From the IMG/VR virus record IMGVR_UViG_3300020578_003561, positions 1 to 35,029 of that record: 35,029 nt of DNA, one strand, 5' to 3'. Of the stretch, positions 19,747-30,248 are shown piece by piece. Each line of letters begins with the position of its first letter. Position 1 is the stretch's first letter. Source of the DNA: a virus. The translations under genes and the position numbers were made by a program. Below the pieces are notes generated by a model that ran no database searches, was not told the DNA's origin, and saw nothing but the letters and a program-made list of their open reading frames with translations.

Positions 19747-22700
19747 ATGTCAAGAAGACAAATAGAACACGCATACTATGTATTTAATCCATCACTAGAT
19801 CAAGTTACTATTCCAAGAATAGTAAGACAAGATCGCTTGATGCTTATTACAAATACCACTCAGGGCAAAGTAATTTACAATTTCTCCGATCCTAACCTAG
19901 GTGCAGTATCCTTTTCAGTCGATAATGAGGTTGGGTATGAGCCAAAAACAATAATTACTCTTAAATATAACTGTGCATCAATGGCTGCTACAGATCAGCT
20001 TGCAATTATTGTTGATGAACCAGCAGAGACAGTAACATTTACAGAACCGCTTATGGATGCTGTTAATAAGCTAAGAGTTGCTCCACCACAATCTTTAATG
20101 GATACAGACTTTGAATATGGTATTCAGAACTCTAAGTGGGAAGCTTTAGTATTAACGTCAAATTATCCATCATTCTTTTCTAGAGCAACAGGCGGAAACT
20201 CATTTGACGTAGTTAGCGTAACTGGAGACGCAGTTTCTCCAAGATCTACAGTAACAGTAGTTGTTTCAAGCCCAGCGACAGAGCTTGTTCCAGGAGATGT
20301 TATTTCAGTTCAAGACACAAAAAATCCTTTAGCTGAAGGAACTTTCCCAGTTGAAACAGTAACCGCAGATGGATATACATTTACATATTTAGCAAACGGA
20401 GTTGTAGACGGAGCAATTGCTGACGGAAGCCTTACATCTGTTTCAGGTGGTGGAATTTACGATAACGCACATATTCCAGGTGGAAACGATTCTATTGGCT
20501 TACAGGGCTGGACGGCTCAATCAGATGGAGCAGCACAATCTACAATTACAGTTACAACAAGCACAGCTCATGGGCTTCTTCCAGGAATTCCAATTTTAAT
20601 TGGAAGCCAAAATGAACTTTGTGCAATCAAAGGATCTTGGAGAGTATTTAACGTATCAGCTCCAAATCAACTAAAGTTTAAAATGAACAGTCAGGTTGTT
20701 AACCCAATTGTAACAAGCGGCGTTGGTCTTTATGCAAAACCAAATGGTTATGTTCAACACAGACCACACGATGGTGGAGTTATTCTTTCAACAACAGATA
20801 ACGTTTGCGGAGTTAGAGTTATTCGTCAAACACGTCGTCACTTTAGATATCAATCAGGAAAGTCAATTCAGTTCTCAACTGGTGTTAAGTTTACCCCTAC
20901 ATTTGACGTAGACCAGATATCTGTAGCAGGAGTTTTAATTGGAAATCAGGTTGTGACCGTCCGTACAATTCAGGATCACGGAATGCAGCCAGGTGCAAAA
21001 ATTAAGGTAGACGGAGTTGTTACAGCAGGCTTATATAATCCATGGAATGGTAAATTTACTGTTACAAATGTATTAGGAACAAACGAATTCCAATACATAA
21101 TGCCACTTACACAAAATTTAAGCGCTACAGATCAATTCCCAGGAGGAGTTGACGTTAGTATTACAGTTTATAAGTGGGAGGGCGCAGCAACAAGAACAGG
21201 TATGTTTAATGACCAAAACGGATTCTTTTTTGAATATGATGGTAACTACTTATATGCAGTTAGACGATTTAGCAAAAAAGACCTATTTGGTAAGATTGCT
21301 GCAACCAAGTTCTCAAATACAATTACTGGTATAAATACAAGATTTAGAAAGCAGCTTCTTGTTGGAGATCAGATTGTTATTAAGGGAGCAAACTACACTG
21401 TTATTGAAATTGGATCAGATACTAATATGAAAGTTGCTCCAGCATACAAGGGAGACTCATTAACAAATTCTTCTTATGTTATAACTCAAGAAATTAGAGT
21501 TCCTCAAACAGAATGGAACGTAGATAAACTTGATGGAAAAGGCCCTTCAGGATACACATTAGACCCTTCGCTAATGCAGATGGCCTATGTTGACTATACC
21601 TGGTATGGTGCAGGATTTATTAGATTTGGATTTAGAGGCACAGAAGGAAATATTGTTTATTGCCACAAGATGCCTAATAATAACAGAAATACAGAAGCCT
21701 ACATGCGTTCTGGAAACCTTCCAGCAAGATATGAGGCAATTAACTCTCCGTTCTTTAGCACAAAGCTAAAAGCGGGATCTTCAGGAATAGTTGGATCCCC
21801 ATTATCACCAACAATGATCGTTATGTATGTAGATAGCATTAGGTTCTGGCCAGATTCAGGACACTTGGTTATTAAAGATACAGACAATTTTGAAATTTGC
21901 TCTTACACTATTACAAATAGAGAATACAATTCAATAGCCCAAGGATATGCTGTTAATATTGCTAGAAGACAGCCAATTACCTCTTATCTACAGGGACAAG
22001 CAGTTCAGCTATCTGGAACTTCAAATAATGCGACATTCCTTCCAGATAATACAATTACAAATGGAACTGGCGTAGCGCAAGTTTCAGTTCAAACAATTAC
22101 AAATACATGTGCACCAGTTATTTCACACTGGGGATCATCTGTAATCATGGACGGAAAGTTTGACGACGATAAGAACTTTATCTTTACTGCTGGTATGCAG
22201 AGATTTATGAATATTGCAGGTTCTGGTGAAGTTATTGCTAAGATTGCCTCAAAGTCTTCAAGCTCTGGTGTTGCAACACTAACAACAGCTGCACCGCACC
22301 AATTGCAGGTAGGATATCCACTTACAGTTTCTGACGTAAATACCGTAGCCTCTTTAACAGATATTATAAGAACTTCTGCTTCTGTCATAAGGGTTACAAC
22401 TCAAGGTGCACACAACCTTGTTGCAAATCAAAATGTAACAATAACAAATTCAATTCTTTCTAGAAACTTACAAAATGGTCAAATTCAAACTACTGCTCAA
22501 ACTGGTATTTTGAATGGAGTTAGAACAATATCAGCAGTTCCAACAGCAAACACATTTGAAGTAATTCTTGCTGGAGTTTATGGATATACTAATCAGCCAC
22601 AAACAAATGCAAGTGCTACTGAGCGTACAACTTTTAATGGTACATTTACAGTAAGCGCAGTAACAAGCAACACAGTTCAATACACAATTCCTTTTGGAAC

Positions 22701-23307
22701 AAACATTGCATCAAGTATTGTTACACCACAAGGATCCGTTTCTCAAAGCTTTGGTACCACAGCAACTCCAAGACCACTTATTTCGATTAGAATCGCACCA
22801 TCTGCTGATAACGGAATTGGAAGAAACTATGGAAAGAGGGAAACATTGAATACTATGCAGTTAGCACTTAGCTCACTGGGTATTCTTGCTCAAGGAGCAT
22901 TCTTGATTCAGGGTATTTATAATGCATCATCTTTCCCTACTGGAACAAATATTCCAACAGACTGGGAAACAATTAGAGTTCCTGGTGGATCTTTAGCGCA
23001 GGTTATTTATCACGATAACACTGGTAAAACAGGTTCTACAGTAACAAACCCAATAACAACAATTAGAGGTGGAGACCAGGCGTTTGCCTTCTACACCGAC
23101 GGTACTGGTGGTACTAACTACTCATCAACCACATTCGATCTATCAAAGGTTAGAGATCTAGGAACTTCAATTCTTTCAGGAGACGGAAACTATAAGGCTC
23201 CTGGATTCCCTAATGGACCAGATATTCTAACAATTGTTGCAACAAACCTAGGATTAACATCTGGAGACATTTCAGCTCGTTTGTCTTGGACAGAAGCTCA
23301 GGCATAA
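19747..23307 (+). CDS. Large virion structural protein (1186 aa)
   Basis: This is the largest gene of the window. The N-terminal 110 residues (RRQIEHAYYVFNPSLDQVTIPRIVRQDRLMLITN pattern, a typical beta sandwich) look like an attachment module. The DTDFEYGIQNSKWEAL segment (about 117-133) matches large structural proteins of T4-like cyanophages and pelagic phages. The body contains many Ig-like or beta-prism units with the recurrent theme HGL-x-PG-x-x-I-x-V-x-x (for example STAHGLLPGIPILI, QDHGMQPGAKIKV, AAPHQLQVGYPLTV, QGAHNLVANQNVTI). It is likely a long tail fibre or baseplate spike component. No catalytic motif is seen. GGAGAATGTAA supplies the RBS. Confidence 0.8.
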   Translation: MSRRQIEHAYYVFNPSLDQVTIPRIVRQDRLMLITNTTQGKVIYNFSDPNLGAVSFSVDNEVGYEPKTIITLKYNCASMAATDQLAIIVDEPAETVTFTEPLMDAVNKLRVAPPQSLMDTDFEYGIQNSKWEALVLTSNYPSFFSRATGGNSFDVVSVTGDAVSPRSTVTVVVSSPATELVPGDVISVQDTKNPLAEGTFPVETVTADGYTFTYLANGVVDGAIADGSLTSVSGGGIYDNAHIPGGNDSIGLQGWTAQSDGAAQSTITVTTSTAHGLLPGIPILIGSQNELCAIKGSWRVFNVSAPNQLKFKMNSQVVNPIVTSGVGLYAKPNGYVQHRPHDGGVILSTTDNVCGVRVIRQTRRHFRYQSGKSIQFSTGVKFTPTFDVDQISVAGVLIGNQVVTVRTIQDHGMQPGAKIKVDGVVTAGLYNPWNGKFTVTNVLGTNEFQYIMPLTQNLSATDQFPGGVDVSITVYKWEGAATRTGMFNDQNGFFFEYDGNYLYAVRRFSKKDLFGKIAATKFSNTITGINTRFRKQLLVGDQIVIKGANYTVIEIGSDTNMKVAPAYKGDSLTNSSYVITQEIRVPQTEWNVDKLDGKGPSGYTLDPSLMQMAYVDYTWYGAGFIRFGFRGTEGNIVYCHKMPNNNRNTEAYMRSGNLPARYEAINSPFFSTKLKAGSSGIVGSPLSPTMIVMYVDSIRFWPDSGHLVIKDTDNFEICSYTITNREYNSIAQGYAVNIARRQPITSYLQGQAVQLSGTSNNATFLPDNTITNGTGVAQVSVQTITNTCAPVISHWGSSVIMDGKFDDDKNFIFTAGMQRFMNIAGSGEVIAKIASKSSSSGVATLTTAAPHQLQVGYPLTVSDVNTVASLTDIIRTSASVIRVTTQGAHNLVANQNVTITNSILSRNLQNGQIQTTAQTGILNGVRTISAVPTANTFEVILAGVYGYTNQPQTNASATERTTFNGTFTVSAVTSNTVQYTIPFGTNIASSIVTPQGSVSQSFGTTATPRPLISIRIAPSADNGIGRNYGKRETLNTMQLALSSLGILAQGAFLIQGIYNASSFPTGTNIPTDWETIRVPGGSLAQVIYHDNTGKTGSTVTNPITTIRGGDQAFAFYTDGTGGTNYSSTTFDLSKVRDLGTSILSGDGNYKAPGFPNGPDILTIVATNLGLTSGDISARLSWTEAQA

Positions 23308-23319
23308 AAGGAGTATAAG

Positions 23320-25965
23320 ATGGCAGCACCAGACCTACCAATTATTGGCACGGCCACAGCAACTGGCACCACTACAGCAACGGTTGGTTTTGCGGCCCCA
23401 CTAGATGACGGTGGCTATACAATTACCAGTTATACGGCTACATCAAGTCCTGGAAATATTTCTGCCAGTGGTACGGTTTCTCCAATTACAGTTACTGGAT
23501 TAGAGCCAAATACTACTTACACTTTTACCGTAACAGCTACTAATTACGATGGTACATCTGGTCCATCTTCGCCAAGCAATAGCATTACTACATCTTCTTC
23601 AGTGCCTGATGCACCAACTATTGGTACTGCTACAAAAACAGGTGCCACTACAGCAACTGTAGCATTTAATGCACCACTAGAAGACGGTGGTCAGGCAATT
23701 ACTGTATACACTGCTACTTCCTTGCCTGGTAGCATTACTGCAACTAATACATCTTCACCAATTAATTTTACTGGATTAACATCTGGAACAGAATACACAT
23801 TTACCGTAACAGCAACAAACTCAGTTGGTACTTCAGCACCATCTCAGGCAAGTAATACAATAACCACTGATTATATAAATCCTAATAGCCCTGGAGCACC
23901 AACAATTGGAACCGCTACAAAAACTGGTAGCACAACTGCAACAGTTGAGTTCACAGCTCCAGCATCAGATGGTGGATATCCGATTACTGGATATACAGCA
24001 ATATCTACCCCTGGTGGTATTACTGGCACAGGAACAACTTCTCCTATTACAATTACAGGATTAAACCCTGGACAGGAGTATACATTTGTTGTTTTTGCAA
24101 CTAACTCTCAGGGTGCTGGTATCAATTCAGCAGCAAGTAATACTATTACTACAGATGCTGCAGCACCTGGAGCACCAACAATTGGAACCGCTACAAAAAC
24201 AGGATCAACAACAGCAGTTGTTACATTTACTGAGCCTACAAATAATGGTGGAGCAGCGGTAACTAGTTATACTGTAACATCAAATCCAGGCAATGTTACT
24301 GCTACTGGAAATGGTTCTCCTATTACGGTTACAGGTCTAACCCCTGCAACCTCATATACTTTTACAGTTACTGCTACTAACATTGCTGGCACCTCTGTGC
24401 CATCAGCTGCATCTAACCAAATTACAGCTGATTCTACTGTACCAGGTGCCCCAACTATTGGAGCTGCTACAGTATTAACATCAACATCAGCTACAGTTGC
24501 ATTTACTGCTCCAGCAAATAATGGCGGAGCGTCAATCACTGGATACACAGTAACATCAACTCCTGGTAATATAGTTGCTTCAGGAACATCGTCACCAATT
24601 ACAGTTCTAGGACTTACACCTGCAACATCTTATACATTTAAAATAATCGCATCCAACTTTGTTGGAGATAGTGCTCAGTCTGCAGAAAGTAATAGTATTA
24701 CTACACCTGCCGCAGATGTTTTTGTACCAGATGCACCAACAATTGGAACTGCAACAAAGACTGGCTCAACTACAGCTACAGTTGCATTTACTGCTCCAGC
24801 AAATAATGGCGGGGCAGCAATTATTGGTTATATTGGTACATCAACTCCAGGCGGAATCATTGCTTCAAGTACATCATCACCAATGACATTTACAGGATTA
24901 ACTCCTGCAACCCATTATACATTTGTAGTAAGAGCTGTAAACTTAGTTGGATCTGGACCAAACTCAAGTTCAAGTAATATTATAAATACAGATAGTGCTC
25001 CTCCTGGACCACCAACAGTCGGTACTGCTGCAAAAACTGGTGCAACAACCGCAACACTTGCATTTACCCCACCAACCATAACCAATGGACAAACAATCAT
25101 TGGATATACCGTTGAGTCAACTCCAATTGGGGGAACTGGATCAGGAACAACATCCCCAATTCTTGTTACTGGACTTACGCCAGCGACTGCCTATAGATTT
25201 AAAATTAGAGCCGTTACTAGCGTAAATACCCAAGGAGAAGAGTCTGCTTTCAGTAATATTATCACAACAGATTTTGGTAGCGCCGCTAACTATGCAACGT
25301 TAGCAAATCAAATTAATACACTTAAAGCAAAAATTAATGCTTTATCGTCATCGACTTTAAATGCTGAACAGATACTATATTTATCAAAGTCAGTACTTAT
25401 TTTGTCAGAAGCACTTGGTGTAGACGATATTGTTGACGCTACTGCAAATGCAATTACACAAATTGATAATGCTGGTGCAGCCACAATTACCCTTGTCAGT
25501 GGTACAGCAAATGGAGTAGCAGTATCAAATTTAGCAGGTCAATATAATACACTTCAAGCAGCCTACGATAATATTAATCCTAGAGTTACTTCTCTAGAGG
25601 GAGTAATAACAAATCAGGAATCAAATATTGCGACAGCATCTGCATTGGCAGCAAGTGCTGGTTATAATCCTTGGCAAGTTGTATCTTCTAATAAGCTTTT
25701 AGTAAATAGAGATAGACTTTTTGTCAATACGCCAGCAGGCGGTGGAGGAGTGGGTGGATTAACTTTAACACTTCCAGCAGGACCTTCAATTGGCTTTGTT
25801 GTAGAGATAGTTGATATTTCTGGAAATGCATCAACAAACTTCTTTACAATAGCTAGAAACGGTGAAAGAATTCAGGGACTACAAGAAGACCTTATCTTTA
25901 ACGTAAATAATAAAGCTATGAAATTAATATATTCAAATAGCGCAAAAGGATGGAGACTCGCATAA
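23320..25965 (+). CDS. Seven-repeat fibronectin type III adhesin (881 aa)
   Basis: Seven FN3 domains of about 90 residues fill residues 1-650. Each starts with P-x-x-P-T-I-G-T-A-T-like, has a GLTPATSYTF-type E-F strand and ends with N-x-I-T-T. Such bacterial-type FN3 domains occur in phage tail proteins and bind carbohydrate or cell surface. Residues about 660-720 (INTLKAKINALSSSTLN...) are homologous to the separate 108-aa protein at 27318. The C-terminal 180 residues are a beta domain ending KAMKLIYSNSAKGWRLA, a common fibre-tip type. The stop overlaps the next start (TAATG). Repeats are diverged in DNA but recognisably duplicated. Confidence 0.9.
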   Translation: MAAPDLPIIGTATATGTTTATVGFAAPLDDGGYTITSYTATSSPGNISASGTVSPITVTGLEPNTTYTFTVTATNYDGTSGPSSPSNSITTSSSVPDAPTIGTATKTGATTATVAFNAPLEDGGQAITVYTATSLPGSITATNTSSPINFTGLTSGTEYTFTVTATNSVGTSAPSQASNTITTDYINPNSPGAPTIGTATKTGSTTATVEFTAPASDGGYPITGYTAISTPGGITGTGTTSPITITGLNPGQEYTFVVFATNSQGAGINSAASNTITTDAAAPGAPTIGTATKTGSTTAVVTFTEPTNNGGAAVTSYTVTSNPGNVTATGNGSPITVTGLTPATSYTFTVTATNIAGTSVPSAASNQITADSTVPGAPTIGAATVLTSTSATVAFTAPANNGGASITGYTVTSTPGNIVASGTSSPITVLGLTPATSYTFKIIASNFVGDSAQSAESNSITTPAADVFVPDAPTIGTATKTGSTTATVAFTAPANNGGAAIIGYIGTSTPGGIIASSTSSPMTFTGLTPATHYTFVVRAVNLVGSGPNSSSSNIINTDSAPPGPPTVGTAAKTGATTATLAFTPPTITNGQTIIGYTVESTPIGGTGSGTTSPILVTGLTPATAYRFKIRAVTSVNTQGEESAFSNIITTDFGSAANYATLANQINTLKAKINALSSSTLNAEQILYLSKSVLILSEALGVDDIVDATANAITQIDNAGAATITLVSGTANGVAVSNLAGQYNTLQAAYDNINPRVTSLEGVITNQESNIATASALAASAGYNPWQVVSSNKLLVNRDRLFVNTPAGGGGVGGLTLTLPAGPSIGFVVEIVDISGNASTNFFTIARNGERIQGLQEDLIFNVNNKAMKLIYSNSAKGWRLA

Positions 25966-26900
25966 TGGCATCATTAGACTCACTTATAACGTTGTCGTCA
26001 GGACTTAAGGCGTCAGATCTAGCAGCTATTGGAGTTAATGGAGCTTCTTTAGGAATTACACCAGAATCTCTAGGTGTTACAAATGCAGAAGACAGACTAT
26101 TTAGAGAGGTAACAGATGGTACTCGCAGACCATACATGATTCCTACAATTACAACAATTAACGAAAGAAACCAAACATGGTGGCAGACATGGGCAGCTGG
26201 AGAATCTTGGACAAACTACCATAACTATTTAACTGGAAACACACAAGCAGACTGCGAAAGAGCATTCTGGTTCTCTCTTGGAACAAATAATAGACAAAAT
26301 ACTGTTGGATATTCTTCAATGTCTTTTGAAAATAATAGATTGATTTATGCAAAAAATTCTCAGGTAGGTAATGATGACGTTCATATTGCCCATCAAAGAA
26401 ATAACTCATATGCTCCATTTAGACTACGTACAATGTTTTTAAGAAATCATCACCCAACACAATCTAAAACAGTTACTATGTGGGGGCACTATTCAAATTA
26501 TTGGTCTTCTGGATATGATGGTTCTGGAGTATGTATTGGAACCCCAAATACTAATGGATCATATAGTACCGTTACAGACGTTAACTGGACAGTACCAGCT
26601 AATAGAACTGGCGGAAATTCATATTATGAGTGGAATTTCAACGTAACTATTCCATCAAGAACTACAGTGGCAGTAGTTCAAACAAATACTATGTATTATT
26701 GGCAGTCTGGCTATGTTTCATGGTACCTTGACTCAAATATGTTTTATGATTTGCATAATACATTTTCTGATTTTTGGGTTCAACCAGACCTTAAAATGAC
26801 TCAAGCAGCTCTTACATATAATGATCACGATAATCAGTTTAATATAAAGACTTCTTATAAAATTTGGAATAGAACAGCGTTATTGTTCGGGAACAGGTAA
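25965..26900 (+). CDS. Receptor-binding-type protein 1 (311 aa)
   Basis: The start is ATG 25965, overlapping the FN3 stop, with GGAGA 9 nt upstream; an ATG at 25950 has its RBS too close. The N-terminal 60 residues carry LSSGLKASDLAAIG (helical attachment). The rest is rich in Trp, Tyr, Asn and His, for example WWQTWAAGESWTNYHNY and SNYWSSGYDGSG, typical of a carbohydrate-binding tip. No family is assigned. It is followed 2 nt later by a small tail-assembly chaperone-like gene. Confidence 0.7.
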   Translation: MASLDSLITLSSGLKASDLAAIGVNGASLGITPESLGVTNAEDRLFREVTDGTRRPYMIPTITTINERNQTWWQTWAAGESWTNYHNYLTGNTQADCERAFWFSLGTNNRQNTVGYSSMSFENNRLIYAKNSQVGNDDVHIAHQRNNSYAPFRLRTMFLRNHHPTQSKTVTMWGHYSNYWSSGYDGSGVCIGTPNTNGSYSTVTDVNWTVPANRTGGNSYYEWNFNVTIPSRTTVAVVQTNTMYYWQSGYVSWYLDSNMFYDLHNTFSDFWVQPDLKMTQAALTYNDHDNQFNIKTSYKIWNRTALLFGNR

Positions 26901-26902
26901 AT

Positions 26903-27280
26903 ATGAATTATATAAAGTTTGATAAAAATGGTGTACAAGAGCAAATGAAAGTTGCCGAAGAAAATCCAGGTAGCGGTTGGTATGAGGCTGCAGAAGATAT
27001 AGATGGAAAGATATTTAAGCTAGTATCTGGAGCTCCAATTGCTATGACTGAAGAGGAAAAAGATGCATACTATATTTCATTAAAAACAGATTCTTCATAT
27101 GCTAATTTAAGAGCAGACAGAAATGAAATGCTAATGAGATCAGACTGGACTCAGCTATCAAATTCAGGTCTATCAGAAGCAAAGGTAGCAGAATGGGAAA
27201 CCTATAGACAGGCACTTAGAGACCTTCCAGAAACCATGACGGAAGACCTAAAATATACCCTTCCAGAGGTTCCATCCTAA
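26903..27280 (+). CDS. Tail fibre assembly chaperone-like protein (125 aa)
   Basis: The C-terminal half matches the phage tail assembly chaperone pattern (Phage_tail_APC): LRADRNEMLMRSDWTQLSNSGL then WETYRQALRDLP. These proteins, encoded next to a fibre, help it fold or trimerise. Two further receptor-binding-type genes (27990, 30249) are also followed by short acidic proteins. Confidence 0.8.
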   Translation: MNYIKFDKNGVQEQMKVAEENPGSGWYEAAEDIDGKIFKLVSGAPIAMTEEEKDAYYISLKTDSSYANLRADRNEMLMRSDWTQLSNSGLSEAKVAEWETYRQALRDLPETMTEDLKYTLPEVPS

Positions 27281-27292
27281 TAATTTTTATGA

Positions 27293-27298
27293 TACAAT
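27293..27298 (+). promoter_or_regulatory. -10 box TACAAT, internal promoter
   Basis: TGATACAAT lies 19 nt before ATG 27318, with AAAGGAG as RBS. The -35 is not clear. Confidence 0.4.
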
Positions 27299-27317
27299 AT
27301 TCTAAAGGAGTAATTAA

Positions 27318-27644
27318 ATGTCAGCATCATTAACAGACCAAATTGATTTGGTAAAGACAAAGATCAACGCATTGTCTGCATCAACTCTTACTACACAAGA
27401 CCTCGTATTCTTGGCTAAGTCCCTCGAATCCCTTGGCACCCTTTTGGGAGTCAACGACATTGTGGCAGTAACAAATACTAAAATTTCAGAGATAACAAAT
27501 GCATCTAGCGGACAGGTTCAAACAATCACTAACGCTGGGTCGTCTCAGGTAAATGCTGTCGTTACTTCTGGAAATCAGCAAATAGCATTAGTAAATGCAG
27601 CAGTAGATAACTACAATCTATTCGTAAACATGGGAGTAATATAA
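27318..27644 (+). CDS. Small helical fibre-associated protein (108 aa)
   Basis: Heptad-like helices (SLTDQIDLVKTKINALSAST, then LVFLAKSLESLGTLLG) match the region of the FN3 protein just before its C-terminal domain. A repetitive ITNASSGQVQTITNAGSSQVNAVV segment follows. It probably forms a trimeric coiled stem, freestanding here but fused in the FN3 protein. This shows module reuse in the locus. Confidence 0.68.
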   Translation: MSASLTDQIDLVKTKINALSASTLTTQDLVFLAKSLESLGTLLGVNDIVAVTNTKISEITNASSGQVQTITNAGSSQVNAVVTSGNQQIALVNAAVDNYNLFVNMGVI

Positions 27645-27645
27645 A

Positions 27646-27963
27646 ATGGCACAAATAAGTTTACCAGCAAGACTATTCGGAGGTAGCGTTACAACAACTG
27701 AGGCTCAGGTTTATACCGTCCCAGCAGGAGAGACAGATGTTATTACATCTGTTACCCTATGCAACGTTACGGATATTGCACAACAAGCAAGCGCAAAATT
27801 TGCAGGAATTTTCTTTTTCAAGAACATTGATCTAGCACCTCGTCAAATTACAGTTATAGATGTTAAGCAGGTTTTAAATGCGGGAGACGCAATCGTTCTT
27901 TCAGCAGTTAACGCAAACTCTGTTACAGCATTTATCTCTGGCGTTAAAATAACAACAATTTAA
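27646..27963 (+). CDS. Small beta-sandwich virion protein (105 aa)
   Basis: AQVYTVPAGETDVITSVTLCNVT, DLAPRQITVIDVKQVLNAGDAIVLSAV and AFISGVKITTI give an all-beta pattern common in phage decoration or tip proteins. A diverged paralogue lies at 32820-33152 (same order of strands, GDTVFASASIPGGI, ISGVEV). It is spaced 1 nt from the preceding stop (TAAAATG), so translation is probably coupled. Confidence 0.68.
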   Translation: MAQISLPARLFGGSVTTTEAQVYTVPAGETDVITSVTLCNVTDIAQQASAKFAGIFFFKNIDLAPRQITVIDVKQVLNAGDAIVLSAVNANSVTAFISGVKITTI

Positions 27964-27989
27964 TTAAAAATATTTAGGAGAAATAGAAA

Positions 27990-29498
27990 ATGGCAGTTGC
28001 AAATACAGTTACGCAAATTGTTTTACCTGGCATAGACAAGGTAGTTCAAGACCAGACAGTCGCAGCAATAGCAGCGAACCCAACAGTTGCGGCAATCATT
28101 TCAAACCTTGCATCGACTGGAACCACAACACAATTAAATGCAGCAATTGCAAACGCAAATGCTGTTGTGGCAGATCTTCCTTCTACAAACCCTCTGCCAA
28201 CATTTGCAACTTTCTCATGCCGAGACAACAGACCATTTTGGAATATTTATAATAGCAGACTTAGACCAATTGATGCAGGAAGTCAGCATACTGATTCAGA
28301 GCTGTGGGCACCATGGACTGGAATCAACTATACAAACTCACACATTAACACAAGCAGCTGGACGACTTCTTGGAGCCAAGCAACACCAATGCAGCAAGCA
28401 GACGGACACTGGTTTATGAGATTAAATGCTGGAAATAGAACTTACACAGCAATGAATGCTGACGTAGCTCCTTCGTACATGCCCTTCTTTGGAGTTATTA
28501 TTGGTAAAAGGGGAGTAAGACAAAACTTCTCTTTATTCTCTAACAACGAAACATTAAGAATTATGGAACGTGGAATCTATGAAGGATATTATGAAAACGT
28601 AAACCTTAATGATAATACATATTCTACATGGGTAAGCGGAACCCAGTATGGTTCAGCATGCTATAACGACAGAACCAGAACTCTTGTAGTGGTTGCAGCA
28701 AAAGACGGAAGCAACAACTATAGACTACATCGATGGATCAATCAAGGAATTGATAGATCTTTAAATAGTGATAACTATTATCCAGGAACTTTGGCTGCTT
28801 TCTTAAGAGAAGCAAAAACAGGACTTCTTGACGTAGGACAAGGCTCAGGAACCTGCAGTTATAATTTTTATGATTTCCAGTGGCAAGCAAATAGCTCTCA
28901 GAGCTATAATGAGTCAAGATATCGCATGCGTGTTGTAGTTGGCGATAACGGCATTATTGGAATGGCTAGAATGGTCCCATCAAATGCAAATAACTATGCA
29001 ACCTATAATCCATCAACTCAACAGCTAGTAACATCTTTTAATACAATTTCATTAACAACTTCTTATGGAATTGAGCAGGGCAATAGATATGGAATGCGTC
29101 ATCAAATTAGCTGGGACAATAATTGGGTAGCAGCTTACAATTGTTATTACTACTATGGCGCAGGAATGAATGTGTACTTTATTGATACACGAGATCCTAG
29201 AAATTACTTTATTGGTCAGCACGGAACTACAAGTGGTGGATGCCAAATAGTTCCGTACCAAGAAGACAAGTTTATGTTTAATGACTCTACACACAATGTG
29301 GATAACAATTACGGACTAATACTGTATATTCAAGAGCCAGAAGCAGCGTTACAGGGAAGAGTTACAAACGGAACAATAAGTAATGGCGGCAATCTTGGCT
29401 TGGTAAACAATGGACAACGGGGTAAATTTGATACAGATTACACAAGCACAAACTACCCAGGGCTACAATCTTTAGCACACTGGACAAGAAGGGTATAG
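27990..29498 (+). CDS. Receptor-binding-type protein 2 (502 aa)
   Basis: Paralogue of the protein at 30249-31793. The shared landmarks are NPLPTF, NNYRLHRW, YDFQWQ, SYGIEQGNRYGMR, SWDNNWVAAY and CYYYYGAGMN, each followed by a Phe/Ile/Asp strand. The N-terminus (VAAIAANPTVAAIISNLA) is helical and likely attaches it. The body is rich in aromatics and Asn, typical of a receptor-binding tip, but no enzyme motif is seen. TAGGAGAAA is the RBS. Confidence 0.72.
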   Translation: MAVANTVTQIVLPGIDKVVQDQTVAAIAANPTVAAIISNLASTGTTTQLNAAIANANAVVADLPSTNPLPTFATFSCRDNRPFWNIYNSRLRPIDAGSQHTDSELWAPWTGINYTNSHINTSSWTTSWSQATPMQQADGHWFMRLNAGNRTYTAMNADVAPSYMPFFGVIIGKRGVRQNFSLFSNNETLRIMERGIYEGYYENVNLNDNTYSTWVSGTQYGSACYNDRTRTLVVVAAKDGSNNYRLHRWINQGIDRSLNSDNYYPGTLAAFLREAKTGLLDVGQGSGTCSYNFYDFQWQANSSQSYNESRYRMRVVVGDNGIIGMARMVPSNANNYATYNPSTQQLVTSFNTISLTTSYGIEQGNRYGMRHQISWDNNWVAAYNCYYYYGAGMNVYFIDTRDPRNYFIGQHGTTSGGCQIVPYQEDKFMFNDSTHNVDNNYGLILYIQEPEAALQGRVTNGTISNGGNLGLVNNGQRGKFDTDYTSTNYPGLQSLAHWTRRV

Positions 29499-29506
29499 GA
29501 GAAAAA

Positions 29507-29791
29507 ATGAAATTAAATTGTTATGACGGAGTAGTAGTATTTGATGAAAATGGACAATACGAAACAGATATTGTTACATCTTTACCTCATAGACTAACAG
29601 TTGTCGACGGCGTTGTTGTTGACAAATATCCAGGAAAGACGGATAATGAAGTAAGAATTGCAGACCACGCAAAAGCTCTTGAAGATCTAAAAGCCTATCA
29701 AGCTGAGTGGGATGAGTTACCAGAAGAAACTAGATCGGTTGTGCCTCGCCCAGCAGATTTGCCTGAGCTAGAACTACCAGAAGAGGAATAA
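29507..29791 (+). CDS. Small acidic companion protein (94 aa)
   Basis: It begins MKLNCYDGVVVFDENGQYETDIVTSLPHRLTVVDG (beta), then has a helix (ADHAKALEDLKAYQAEWDELP) and ends with acidic Glu/Pro residues. It sits 8 nt after the receptor-binding-type gene. The position and the helical W-D-E-L-P stretch fit a fibre chaperone role like 26903, but no family is recognised. Confidence 0.65.
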   Translation: MKLNCYDGVVVFDENGQYETDIVTSLPHRLTVVDGVVVDKYPGKTDNEVRIADHAKALEDLKAYQAEWDELPEETRSVVPRPADLPELELPEEE

Positions 29792-29792
29792 C

Positions 29793-30230
29793 ATGCCAAT
29801 TACACAGACCCCAAATTCAGTAGTACCAGCACTTTGGACATACACATATCTCCAAGCTCCAATAGATGGACAAGGTAAGCCATACTTTAATATTCCAGCA
29901 CAGTTCTCTGATCTGGGAACAAAGTCAAGCGGAACCCTTACGCTAGACTTATCTGCATCAAATGTTTTTAAAGTAATTGCTGGTGGTAATTTTACAGTAG
30001 CCTTTTCAAATATTGCCTCAACTACAAGCGTTGCACAATTTTGGCAATTAGAAATCAAGGCTGGTGGTTCATATACTATAAACTGGCCAGCAGGGATTAT
30101 ATGGGACGGTGGCGGTGCGTCAAACATTCAACCAGTTCTATCACTAGATACAACAGTTCTAAATTTCTATACTAGAAATAATGGAACAACAATTTTTGGA
30201 TCGTACGCATTTTCAGATTTAAAAATATAA
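29793..30230 (+). CDS. Small tail domain protein (145 aa)
   Basis: The core LDLSASNVFKVIAGGNFTVAFSNI, then INWPAGIIWDGGGASN and the end NNGTTIFGSYAF, is a widespread phage tail-tip domain. It often appears as the C-terminus of larger fibres and here it is freestanding. The start follows the preceding stop by 1 nt. Confidence 0.75.
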   Translation: MPITQTPNSVVPALWTYTYLQAPIDGQGKPYFNIPAQFSDLGTKSSGTLTLDLSASNVFKVIAGGNFTVAFSNIASTTSVAQFWQLEIKAGGSYTINWPAGIIWDGGGASNIQPVLSLDTTVLNFYTRNNGTTIFGSYAFSDLKI

Positions 30231-30248
30231 TATAAATAGGAGAAAAAA